64,000 nt of DNA from Dyella flagellata (lineage in GTDB: Bacteria; Pseudomonadota; Gammaproteobacteria; Xanthomonadales; Rhodanobacteraceae): NCBI RefSeq assembly GCF_030160275.1, contig NZ_BSOA01000047.1, positions 62,001 to 126,000 on the forward strand. Direction: 5' to 3'. Positions within the stretch are counted from its first letter, which is position 1, and each line of letters begins with the position of its first letter. Made by a program: the position numbers and the translations under genes. Under the pieces are notes generated by a model. That model did not search any database. It was given only the letters and a program-made list of their open reading frames with translations, and was not told where the DNA came from. Below, piece by piece: positions 53,895-62,688 of the stretch.

Positions 53895-55379
53895 TTAAAG
53901 AAGAACGACATCGAACTGTTCCTGGGAGTAATGCTCCTCGGCCTGGAAGCGTATGCTTTTGGAGATGAACTCTTCCAATTCGGCCACGGCGGCCGACTCC
54001 TCCTCAAGGATACGGCCGACAACCTTGGGGCTTGCCATCACCAGCAGTTTCTGCGCGTTGAATTGGCGCACGGCGCGGGTGATCTCGCGGAAAATTTCGT
54101 AGGTGACGGTTTCGGCCGTTTTCACCGTGCCACGTCCCATGCACGCAGGACACGGTTCGCACAACTGGCGCTCCAGGCTTTCGGTGGTGCGCTTGCGCGT
54201 CATTTCCACCAGGCCCAGCGGCGACATCGGATACACCGTGGTCTTGGCATGGTCGCGGGCGAGGCCTTTCTCCAGCATGCGGATGACCTGGCGCTTGTGT
54301 TCCTCATCGGTCATGTCGATGAAATCGATGATGATGATGCCGCCCAGGTTGCGCAGCCGCAGCTGGCGCGCTGCCGCCTGCGCGGCTTCCAGGTTGGTTC
54401 GATAGACGGTCTCCTCAAGGTTGCGCGTACCGAGATAGCCGCCGGTATTCACGTCGATGGTGGTCATCGCCTCGGTCTGGTCGACAATCAGGTAGCCGCC
54501 GGATTTCAACGGCACTTCCTTGCGCAAGGCGCGCTGGATTTCATCCTCCACGCCGTAGAGGTCGAAGATCGGCCGCTCGCCGGAATAGTGCTCGATGCGA
54601 TCGTCAAGGTTCGGCATGAACTTGTGCACGAACTTGGCGACCTTCTCGTAGGTCTCGCGCGAATCCACGCGCACTTTTTCGATGTCCTCGTTGAGCAGGT
54701 CGCGCAAGGCGCGCAACGGCAGCGAAAGCTCTTCGTAGACGCGATCGCCGACCTTGGCCTTCGCGATGTTCTCCTGCACCACGCGCCAGACCTTGCCCAG
54801 GTAGGTCACGTCGAACGCCAGCGATTCCGCGGACTGCCCTTCGGCATTGGTGCGCACGATGTAACCAAGCGGGCTTTCGCCGATCAGCGGGGTAAGCACC
54901 TCCTTAAGCCGCTGCCGCTCGTTGTCGTCCTCGATGCGGGTGGAGATACCCAGCGTGCGCGCATGCGGCAACAGCACCAAGTAGCGCGAAGGGATCGACA
55001 GGTGGGTGGACAGTCGTGCCCCCTTGGTGCCGATCGGGTCCTTCACCACCTGCACCACGATTTCCTGGCCTTCGTGGACCAGCTCGCTGATCGAGGGCAT
55101 GTGGCCGTTGCCATTGCCGCTGGCGCCGACCTCCGCCCCCTCCGGCAGGGGCGGCCGGACGATGTCCGAGGCGTGCAGGAAAGCGGCCCGCTCCAGCCCG
55201 ATGTCCACGAACACCGCCTGCATGCCCGGCATCACCCGCTGCACCCTGCCCTTGTAGACGTTGCCGACATAGCCGCGCCGGGACGCCCGCTCGACATGCA
55301 GCTCCTGCAGCATGCCGTTCTCCACCACGCCCACCCGGGTCTCGCGCGGGGTCACGTTGATCAGGATTTCTTCGCTCAC
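53895..55379 (-). CDS. rng: ribonuclease G
   Basis: The 494-residue endonuclease matures the 5' end of 16S rRNA and decays mRNAs. An S1 domain lies near the N-terminus (RRGYVGNVYKGRVQRVMPGMQAVFVDIG), the catalytic Asp residues are in MTTIDVNTGGYLG and GGIIIIDFIDMTDEEH, and the zinc link CEPCPACMGRG joins dimers. Length equals E. coli RNase G (489). It begins the leftward rng-yhdP-tldD set; maf and mreBCD, upstream in E. coli, are not here. Confidence 0.96.
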   Translation of the reverse strand: MSEEILINVTPRETRVGVVENGMLQELHVERASRRGYVGNVYKGRVQRVMPGMQAVFVDIGLERAAFLHASDIVRPPLPEGAEVGASGNGNGHMPSISELVHEGQEIVVQVVKDPIGTKGARLSTHLSIPSRYLVLLPHARTLGISTRIEDDNERQRLKEVLTPLIGESPLGYIVRTNAEGQSAESLAFDVTYLGKVWRVVQENIAKAKVGDRVYEELSLPLRALRDLLNEDIEKVRVDSRETYEKVAKFVHKFMPNLDDRIEHYSGERPIFDLYGVEDEIQRALRKEVPLKSGGYLIVDQTEAMTTIDVNTGGYLGTRNLEETVYRTNLEAAQAAARQLRLRNLGGIIIIDFIDMTDEEHKRQVIRMLEKGLARDHAKTTVYPMSPLGLVEMTRKRTTESLERQLCEPCPACMGRGTVKTAETVTYEIFREITRAVRQFNAQKLLVMASPKVVGRILEEESAAVAELEEFISKSIRFQAEEHYSQEQFDVVLL

Positions 55380-55485
55380 TTAAATTCCCCAAAGCATCCA
55401 GGCATTTATAGCCGTTACTTGCGAGAACTGTCGATGCGTGGCGCACGTCTCCTGCTGTACTGCCGAGTTCGGTAAAGTGGCAGTC

Positions 55486-56016
55486 ATGCGCCAGTCCAAA
55501 GCCGTTCCGACTCCCACCGACAGCTCGATCCTCCCTGACGTTCTGTATCCCGGCCTGCGGCTGGTGTTCTGCGGCACAGCGGCTGGCAAGCGCTCGGCCC
55601 TTGAGGGGGCCTACTACGCCCATCCCGGCAACATGTTCTGGCGCGCGCTGTTCCAGGTCGGCCTTACGCCTCGGCTGCTGGCGCCAAGGGAATTTCCCCT
55701 GCTGCCCGAATTCGGCATCGGCCTGACCGACCTGGCCAAGCGTCACGTGGGCAACGATAACGAACTGCCCAAGGACGCCTTCGATGTTGCCGGGCTGCTG
55801 GCCAAGATCGGGCAGCACGCGCCCCGCATGCTGGCCTTCACCAGCAAGCACGCTGCGCGTGCGGTGCTTGGTACCGGCATCGGATACGGATTGCAGGATC
55901 GTGCATTGGGCGCGACCAGGCTGTTCGTGTTGCCATCGCCATCCGGACAAGCGCGGGGGCACTGGGATCTAGCGTATTGGGTCACGCTGGCTGCACACGC
56001 ATCGCGGACACTGTAG
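55486..56016 (+). CDS. Mug-like DNA glycosylase with altered catalytic motif
   Basis: The 176-residue protein aligns with E. coli Mug from LYPGLRLVFCG onward, including the intercalation region YYAHPGNMFWRAL and the second motif LPSPSGQAR. Mug excises uracil or thymine opposite guanine. The Mug active site is GINPG, with Asn18 activating water; here it reads GTAAGKRSA (residues 30-38), so the Asn position is Ala32. The second motif has SPSG rather than NPSG. Either the enzyme works by another route or prefers another lesion. The ATG at 55486 is chosen for the family start. It is divergent from rng; a membrane pump gene follows after 165 bp. Confidence 0.82.
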   Translation: MRQSKAVPTPTDSSILPDVLYPGLRLVFCGTAAGKRSALEGAYYAHPGNMFWRALFQVGLTPRLLAPREFPLLPEFGIGLTDLAKRHVGNDNELPKDAFDVAGLLAKIGQHAPRMLAFTSKHAARAVLGTGIGYGLQDRALGATRLFVLPSPSGQARGHWDLAYWVTLAAHASRTL

Positions 56017-56181
56017 GCTGGCCTGCGCGCATCAGCGCAAATACATGCGGAGCCATGCATTGCCTCTGGCACATGCTTGCCGTCCCGAAAGTTGTCTAGG
56101 CTGCTAAATTCCCGGCACCCTCAAAAGTCAGCCTTAGCGAATGGACGTCCGTTCCGCTTCGACTGATGGAAAGCATCGGTT

Positions 56182-59100
56182 ATGTGGATCGTCAAAATCG
56201 CGCTCGAGCGACCGCTCACCTTTGTGGTCCTGGCGCTGCTGCTGCTGATCCTCGGACCCCTGGCGATCCTGCGCATGCCGGTGGACATCTTTCCCAACAT
56301 CGACATCCCGGTGGTTTCCGTCGTGTGGGGCTACACCGGCCTGCCCGCCGATGACATGAACAACCGCATCGTCAGCGGTTACGAACGCGCGCTGACCACC
56401 ACGGTCAACGACATCGAGCATACCGAAACGCAGTCGCTCAACGGCGTTGGCCTGGTGAAGGTGTATTTCCAGCCGAACGTCAAGATCGACATGGCGGTGG
56501 CGCAGGTCACCGCGATTTCGCAGACGGTGCTGCACGGAATGCCGCCCGGCACCAATCCGCCGCTGATTCTGGTGTACAACGCCTCCACGGTGCCGGTACT
56601 GCAGTTTGCGCTCTCGTCGAAAGAGCTTTCGGAAACCGCCATTTTCGACGATGCCAACCAGATCGTGCGCACCTTCGTCACCGCCGTACGCGGTGCCGCC
56701 ACGCCCTGGCCCTATGGCGGCAAGCAGCGCCAGGTGCAGGTGGATCTCAACCCGCAGGCGCTGCTTGCGCGAGGGCTGTCGCCCAGCGACGTGGTGGCGG
56801 CGATTGGCGCGCAGAACCTGATCCTGCCGGCCGGAACGGAGAAGATCGGCGAAACCGAATACAGCGTGAAGTTGAACGGCAGTCCGCAGCAGATCGATGA
56901 GCTGAACAATGCACCGATCCGCACCGTCAATGGCATCACCACCTACATCCGTGACGTGGCGCATGTGCACGACGGCTCGCCGCCGCAGACCAACATCGTG
57001 CGCGTGGATGGCCAGCGCGCCGTCTTGATGTCGATCCTGAAAATCGGCGATGCCTCCACCCTGGATATCGTGGACGCCTTGCAGGGCAAGCTGCCGGCGA
57101 TCCGCGCGGCGATTCCCCAAAACCTGGAGATCCATTCGCTTTCGGACCAGTCGCTGTTCGTACGCGCGGCGATCTCCGGCGTGATTCGCGAAGGCGCCAT
57201 CGCGGCGGGACTGACCGGCCTGATGATTCTGTTGTTCCTGGGATCGTGGCGCTCAACGCTGATCATCGCGATCTCCATTCCGCTGTCCATCCTCGCTTCG
57301 ATCATGGCGCTGTGGGCGCTGGGCCAGACCATCAACATCATGACGCTGGGCGGCCTCGCGCTGGCGGTAGGCATCCTGGTCGACGATGCCACGGTGACGA
57401 TCGAGAACATCAACTCGCACCTGGAGGAAGGCAAGGAGGTCTACCCCGCGATCATGGATGGCGCGCACCAGATCGCCGTGCCTGCCTTCGTGTCGACCCT
57501 GTCGATCTGCATCGTGTTCGTGCCGATCTTCTTCCTCGGCGGCGTCGCCAAGTACCTGTTTGCGCCACTGGCCGAGGCGGTGGTGTTCGCCATGCTGGCC
57601 TCCTACATATTGTCACGAACGCTGGTGCCGACCCTGTCGCTGTTCTGGCTGAAGAAACACGCGCACGAGAAGCAGGCGAACGGACCGCTAAGCTATTTCC
57701 AGCTTGCCTTCGAGCGTCGCTTCGAACGCCTGCGCGCAGGCTATCGTGGCACGCTGGAAACCACCGAGCGCCATCGGGGATTGTTCGCGATTCTGTTCTT
57801 CGCCACCTGCACGCTATCGGTCGGCTTGCTAGTGCCGTGGCTGGGACGCGATTTCTTCCCTTACGTCGACGGCGGACAGATCAAGCTGCACTTCCGTGCG
57901 CCGGTCGGTCTGCGCATCGAGGAAACGGCCCGCCTCGCCGACGGTATCGAAGGCGTGATCCGCAACACCATCCCGAAACAGGAACTGGCCAGCATCGTCG
58001 ACACCCTGGGCATCCCCTACAGCGGCATCAATCTTTCCTACAGCAATACCGGCGTGGTGGGCACGTCGGACGGCGACATTTTCGTGACGCTCAACGAGGA
58101 CCACCGCCCCACCATCGATTACGTCCGTAGCCTGCGGCGACAGCTCGCGCAGAAATACCCCGGCGTGATCTTCGCGTTCCTGCCGGCGGACATGGTCGGG
58201 CAGATCTTGAATTTCGGCGCGCCCGCGCCGATCGACGTACAGGTATCCAGTCACGACGCGGATGCTTCGGCCCAGGTCGCCAAGCAACTGTATGGCGATT
58301 TGCTGACGATTCCCGGACTGGTCGATCTACGCATCCAGCAGGCACTCAACCTGCCGCAGATCAGCGTGAACGTGGATCGCACGCGTGCCAGCCTGGTCGG
58401 CCTCACCACCCAGGATGTCGCGAGCAACCTGTTGACCGCACTGGCCGGCTCTTCGCAAGTCAGTCCCACCTTCTGGGTGGATCCGAAGACCGGCATCAGC
58501 TACGGCATTACCACGCAAACGCCGCAATACCGACTCGACAGCTTGCAGGCGCTGAAAAACCTGCCGATCCACAGCCTCTCCGGCAACGGCGCGGCCAGCA
58601 GCAGTTCGTCCGGCTCGACGGTCAGCCAGACCTTGCAAAACCTCGTCGACTTCTCGCGCAGCGAAGGGCCGGCGGTCGTCACGCACTACAGCACGCGGCC
58701 CACCATGGATCTGTATGCTTCGGTCGACCGCACCGATCTCGGAGCCGTGGCGAGCGACGTACAGCGCGTGGTGGCCGAACATTCCAAACACCTGCCGCGC
58801 GACGTGAACATCGACATACGCGGCCAGGTGCAAACCATGCAGGCATCCTATCGAGGACTGCTAGGCGGGTTGCTGTTCGCCATCGTGCTGGTGTATCTGC
58901 TGATCGTGGTGAACTTCCAGAGCTGGCTCGATCCGCTGATCATCATCGCCGCCCTGCCCGCTGCCTTGGCCGGCCTGGTATGGATGCTGTTCCTGACCGG
59001 CACCACGCTATCGGTGCCGGCGCTGATGGGCGCGATCATGTGCATGGGCGTGGCAACGGCTAATTCGATCCTGGTGATCAGTTTCGCGCGCGAGCGGCTG

Positions 59101-59367
59101 GCGCATCACGACGATCCGGTGCGGGCCGCGGTCGAGGCGGGCTTCCAGCGTTTCCGTCCGGTGCTGATGACGGCGCTGGCGATGATCATCGGCATGGTGC
59201 CGATGGCCCTGGGCCTTGGCGAAGGCGGTGAGCAGAACGCACCGCTGGGTCGTGCCGTGATCGGCGGCCTGGTGCTGGCGACCGCCGCTACCTTGTTCTT
59301 CGTACCGACCTTTTTCAGTCTGCTGCATCGGCGCCGCAAGGCACGCCGCGATGCGGCTGCAGCGTGA
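56182..59367 (+). CDS. RND-family efflux transporter permease
   Basis: The 1061-residue inner-membrane protein has the RND plan: one N-terminal helix (LTFVVLALLLLILGPLAILRMPVDIFPNI), a large periplasmic loop, five helices, a second loop and five more helices. Helix 4 has the proton-relay acidic pair in LAVGILVDDATVTIEN. The AcrB/MexB-like P-D-I-F-P-N-I motif and GLPADDMNNRIV are present. A Ser-rich stretch in the second loop (around residue 805) is unusual. It belongs with the adaptor gene 9 bp downstream. No outer-membrane channel gene is found in the window, so it may borrow a TolC-type protein. Substrate unknown. Confidence 0.92.
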   Translation: MWIVKIALERPLTFVVLALLLLILGPLAILRMPVDIFPNIDIPVVSVVWGYTGLPADDMNNRIVSGYERALTTTVNDIEHTETQSLNGVGLVKVYFQPNVKIDMAVAQVTAISQTVLHGMPPGTNPPLILVYNASTVPVLQFALSSKELSETAIFDDANQIVRTFVTAVRGAATPWPYGGKQRQVQVDLNPQALLARGLSPSDVVAAIGAQNLILPAGTEKIGETEYSVKLNGSPQQIDELNNAPIRTVNGITTYIRDVAHVHDGSPPQTNIVRVDGQRAVLMSILKIGDASTLDIVDALQGKLPAIRAAIPQNLEIHSLSDQSLFVRAAISGVIREGAIAAGLTGLMILLFLGSWRSTLIIAISIPLSILASIMALWALGQTINIMTLGGLALAVGILVDDATVTIENINSHLEEGKEVYPAIMDGAHQIAVPAFVSTLSICIVFVPIFFLGGVAKYLFAPLAEAVVFAMLASYILSRTLVPTLSLFWLKKHAHEKQANGPLSYFQLAFERRFERLRAGYRGTLETTERHRGLFAILFFATCTLSVGLLVPWLGRDFFPYVDGGQIKLHFRAPVGLRIEETARLADGIEGVIRNTIPKQELASIVDTLGIPYSGINLSYSNTGVVGTSDGDIFVTLNEDHRPTIDYVRSLRRQLAQKYPGVIFAFLPADMVGQILNFGAPAPIDVQVSSHDADASAQVAKQLYGDLLTIPGLVDLRIQQALNLPQISVNVDRTRASLVGLTTQDVASNLLTALAGSSQVSPTFWVDPKTGISYGITTQTPQYRLDSLQALKNLPIHSLSGNGAASSSSSGSTVSQTLQNLVDFSRSEGPAVVTHYSTRPTMDLYASVDRTDLGAVASDVQRVVAEHSKHLPRDVNIDIRGQVQTMQASYRGLLGGLLFAIVLVYLLIVVNFQSWLDPLIIIAALPAALAGLVWMLFLTGTTLSVPALMGAIMCMGVATANSILVISFARERLAHHDDPVRAAVEAGFQRFRPVLMTALAMIIGMVPMALGLGEGGEQNAPLGRAVIGGLVLATAATLFFVPTFFSLLHRRRKARRDAAAA

Positions 59368-59376
59368 GAGCCGATC

Positions 59377-60540
59377 ATGTCCACCGCCAATGCTCCCCAA
59401 CCCGCTGCCAAGCCTTCGCACGGTGCGCGACTCGTTCTCATCGGACTCGGCGTCGTGTTGGCAGTGCTGGCGGCCTTCGGCATCGTCAAGCGCGTGCACG
59501 CACGGCATGAACTGACTGCCGATACCAACCGCAACGCCATCGCCACGGTAGCCACGATCACGCCGAAAGCCTCACCCAAGGACCAGGGCCTTACCCTGCC
59601 CGGCACGGTCGCTTCGTGGCAAGACGCACAGGTGTACGCACGCACCACCGGGTACGTCGCCAAGTGGTACGTCGACATCGGCACGAAAGTAAAGAAGGGA
59701 CAGCGCCTGGCCGACCTGGATACGCCGGATGTCGACAACCAGTTGCTGCAGGGCAAGGCGCAGATGCACACCGATCAGGCCAACGCCTCGTTTGCCAAAG
59801 TCACTGCCGATCGCTACGCCAAACTGGCTACGCAGGGATTGGTGGCGCAGCAGACAGCCGATCAGTACATGGCCCAATACAAGGCGGATTCGGCTACCGT
59901 GCAAGCGGATCAAGCGAACGTGGCGCGCTTGCAAACCATGCAGGACTTCAAGCACATCGATGCGCCCTATGACGGCGTCGTCACCCAGCGCAATCTCAAT
60001 ATCGGTGCGCTGGTGGATGCAGGCGCCAGCGGCAGCAATCTGTTCGTGATCGCCGATACCAGCAAGCTGCGCGTATACGTGGATGTGCCGGAAACCTATG
60101 CCGCCAGTGTGCACACCGGCATGCCTGCCGATGTCAGCCTGAGTACTTACGGAGCCAAGCCGATCACCGGCAGCGTCGCGCGCACAGCCGATGCACTCGA
60201 TCCGAATACGCGTACCTTGCACACGGAAATCGACGTGGACAATACCAGGCAACAGCTGGTACCCGGCGTCTATGCCAACGTGAGATTGCAGGTATCGACC
60301 GCGACGCGCAATTACGTCGTTCCCGCCAACGTGCTGATGTTCCGCGCCGAAGGCTTGCGTGTCGCCCTGGTCGATGAAAAACAGCGCGTGCACCTGCAGC
60401 CGGTGACGCTTGGCCGGGATTTTGGCAGTACGGTGGAAATTACCGAAGGTTTAAGCGATTCAGACCGCCTGGTGCTGAGCCCATCGGACTCATTGTACGA
60501 AGGACAGCAAGTGAAGGATGCGAATGCGGCAAGCAGGTAG
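59377..60540 (+). CDS. RND efflux periplasmic adaptor subunit
   Basis: The 387-residue protein has an N-terminal membrane anchor (VLIGLGVVLAVLAAFGIVKRV) and the membrane-fusion fold: a lipoyl-like barrel (VYARTTGYVAKWYVDIGTKVKKGQRLADLDTP), a helical hairpin (about residues 120-190), the second lipoyl half (FKHIDAPYDGVVTQRNLNIGALVDAG) and beta-barrel domains (ANVRLQVSTATRNYVVPANVL). It should link the pump to an outer-membrane channel. The pump gene precedes it by 9 bp; in most such operons the adaptor comes first. Confidence 0.92.
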   Translation: MSTANAPQPAAKPSHGARLVLIGLGVVLAVLAAFGIVKRVHARHELTADTNRNAIATVATITPKASPKDQGLTLPGTVASWQDAQVYARTTGYVAKWYVDIGTKVKKGQRLADLDTPDVDNQLLQGKAQMHTDQANASFAKVTADRYAKLATQGLVAQQTADQYMAQYKADSATVQADQANVARLQTMQDFKHIDAPYDGVVTQRNLNIGALVDAGASGSNLFVIADTSKLRVYVDVPETYAASVHTGMPADVSLSTYGAKPITGSVARTADALDPNTRTLHTEIDVDNTRQQLVPGVYANVRLQVSTATRNYVVPANVLMFRAEGLRVALVDEKQRVHLQPVTLGRDFGSTVEITEGLSDSDRLVLSPSDSLYEGQQVKDANAASR

Positions 60541-60573
60541 GGTTATTGAAAGGCAAAATCTTTCGATGCATCC

Positions 60574-61860
60574 CTAATCGATCGGCGTATGCCGATACGC
60601 AGCCACGTCCCGTTCCTGTACCGCCGCAGCATGGTTGGACCACGCTTGCCGGATGTAAGTGACCACCGCAGCAACGTCCCCATCGCTTAGCTGCTGCGCA
60701 TACGGCGGCATGGAATACGGTCGCGCATTGCCCGCCGTCAACGGAGAGAACCCACCCAGCAAAACTACGCGCGTCGCGTTGATGCCCGTAGGTTCCACCA
60801 CTGACGCATTGCCATCCAGTGGCGGGTAGACGCCGGCAATACCCGCACCATTCTTGCCGTGGCATTTCTCGCACCGTTCACCGTACACAACATTGCCGCG
60901 GCTGATAAGGGATTGGGCATTGAAGTTCGCGCGCGTCGGCGCTTGAGCGGCACGGGCCGGCAACGAAAGCAGATAATCGGCGATGGCTTGCAGATCATCT
61001 TCGCGCAGATATTGCGTGCTGCCGGCCACTACGTCTGCCATGGGCCCGACCGCCACACCCTTCGACGCCTGACCCGTTTTCAGCACAGCGATGATGTCCT
61101 GCCGGCTCCAACCCGTGAGGCCGCCGTTGGCCTGCGTACTCAGGTCCGGTGCATACCAGCCTTGCTCCGGTATCCGTCCCCCGGACAAGGTCGCGCTGGC
61201 CTCAAGGCCGCCCCACGCGCCACGCGCGGCATGGCATTCGTTGCAATGCCCAAGGCCTTGCACCAGATAGGCGCCACGATTCCACGACGCCGATTGCGAA
61301 GCGTCGGGCCGATACGTGCCCGCCTTGAAATACACGGCCCGCCACGCCGTCAGTGTGCTTCGCAGGTTATAGGGAAAGCGCAACGTCGGGGCTGCGTTCG
61401 GCTGGTGTGTGGGTCGCAAGGAGCGCAGGTAGGCAAAGATGGCGATGGCGTCATCGCGGTCGACCTTGGTGAACGAGGTGTACGAAAACGCCGGATAAAG
61501 CGGCTCGCCGTTGCGCCCCATGCCATCATGCAAGGCGCGCCAGAAATCCTGGAAACTCCAATCGCCGATGCCGGTTTCCGCATCCGGCGTGATGTTGGGT
61601 GCCGGGATGCTGCCGAACGGCGTGGGCAGCATGCGGCCCCCCGCAAATGATTGGCCACCGCGCAAGGTATGGCAGGAAACACAATCGCCGACGGTGGCCA
61701 AGTAACGGCCTTGGGCGATCACCTCGGGATCTTTCAACTTCGCGGCGATGACCGGATCTTCCGCTTGGGCCGGCAATTGCCGAGGTTGCCGCGACAGCCA
61801 CCACCCGCCAGCCAGTACGATCACCAAAAGCACGGCAGGAATCCACAGCAAGCGCTTCAT
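60574..61860 (-). CDS. tri-heme cytochrome c (dehydrogenase subunit type)
   Basis: The 428-residue protein has an N-terminal anchor (LLWIPAVLLVIVLAGGWWL) and three CxxCH heme sites: Cys60-His64 (CVSCH), Cys206-His210 (CNECH) and Cys330-His334 (CEKCH). This is the layout of the membrane cytochrome subunit of quinoprotein alcohol, gluconate or aldehyde dehydrogenases, which pass electrons to ubiquinone or an oxidase. No dehydrogenase gene is present here, so the donor is unknown. Its start overlaps the end of the upstream di-heme cytochrome by four bases, so they are coupled. Confidence 0.92.
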   Translation of the reverse strand: MKRLLWIPAVLLVIVLAGGWWLSRQPRQLPAQAEDPVIAAKLKDPEVIAQGRYLATVGDCVSCHTLRGGQSFAGGRMLPTPFGSIPAPNITPDAETGIGDWSFQDFWRALHDGMGRNGEPLYPAFSYTSFTKVDRDDAIAIFAYLRSLRPTHQPNAAPTLRFPYNLRSTLTAWRAVYFKAGTYRPDASQSASWNRGAYLVQGLGHCNECHAARGAWGGLEASATLSGGRIPEQGWYAPDLSTQANGGLTGWSRQDIIAVLKTGQASKGVAVGPMADVVAGSTQYLREDDLQAIADYLLSLPARAAQAPTRANFNAQSLISRGNVVYGERCEKCHGKNGAGIAGVYPPLDGNASVVEPTGINATRVVLLGGFSPLTAGNARPYSMPPYAQQLSDGDVAAVVTYIRQAWSNHAAAVQERDVAAYRHTPID

Positions 61861-62600
61861 GCACCATCTCCGTGTGCCTGCAATACACCACAACGCAAGG
61901 GTGGTGTGATCGACCCCGCAGGCTGCGGGTGCGTATCGGCCGGCACTTGCCGGCCCGCCAGCCATGCCGAAACCGCCGTGATGTCTGCCGGCGCCAGGCG
62001 GCCGGCGATCTGGGCCATGCAGTCCGGCGCGGCCGAAGCGCGCGTGCCGGCGCGCCACGATCCCAGCTGAGCGCTGATGTAGTCGTAAGGCAGACCAGCC
62101 AATCCCGGCACCGACGGCTCCGTGCCGGTGAGCTGCTTGCCGTGGCAGGCCTGGCATGGGGGAATCTGGCGGGCGGGATCGCCCGAGGTGACCAGTTGCT
62201 CGCCACGCTGCAGCATCGATGGTGCCAGCGCCGGTACCGGCCTGCGCTCGTAAGGCACCTGCTGCGCGGCGAAGTACTCGGCAATCTCGTGCATGTAGTC
62301 CGGGGTGAGCGAACGCGCGATATATTCCATCGGCGCGTATTGGCGCAGGCCGCGTTGGAAGTTCTGCAACTGCAGGGCGAGGTAACCAGCCGGTTTGCCC
62401 GCCAGACGCGGGGAGAAGCCGCTACCGGAAGAGCCTTCGCCATGTAGCCCATGGCAGCTGGTACAGGCAGCGATTCGTTGCTGCAGGGTGTCAGGCACGC
62501 TGGCTTGATCTGCATGCGCAAGCGCGCCGCCCAGCAACAAGGCGAATGGCATCGCTCGTCGCAAGCGCCTATGGAGAGTCGGCCAGCCCCTGGTATCCAT
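61857..62600 (-). CDS. secreted di-heme cytochrome c (cytochrome c4-like)
   Basis: The 247-residue protein has a signal peptide (LRRAMPFALLLGGALAHA) and two CxxCH motifs, CTSCHG near residue 45 and CQACHG near residue 149, each in a c-type fold of about 100 residues. This resembles cytochrome c4 and related di-heme carriers of the periplasm. Its stop overlaps the start of the tri-heme gene (ATGA). The ATG at 62600 gives the best signal peptide. It is divergent from the amidase gene, with 88 bp between. Confidence 0.88.
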   Translation of the reverse strand: MDTRGWPTLHRRLRRAMPFALLLGGALAHADQASVPDTLQQRIAACTSCHGLHGEGSSGSGFSPRLAGKPAGYLALQLQNFQRGLRQYAPMEYIARSLTPDYMHEIAEYFAAQQVPYERRPVPALAPSMLQRGEQLVTSGDPARQIPPCQACHGKQLTGTEPSVPGLAGLPYDYISAQLGSWRAGTRASAAPDCMAQIAGRLAPADITAVSAWLAGRQVPADTHPQPAGSITPPLRCGVLQAHGDGA

Positions 62601-62688
62601 GCCGAAAGTATAGGGGTTGCCCGTACGCCAACCATGACACCTGCGGTTATGCTGCGTCATCACGCCACGCCCAGATCCGGAGGTTGCC

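Noticed and set aside
53826-55475. Frame of 549 codons opposite rng
   Set aside because: Antisense shadow; RNase G on the other strand has all catalytic motifs.
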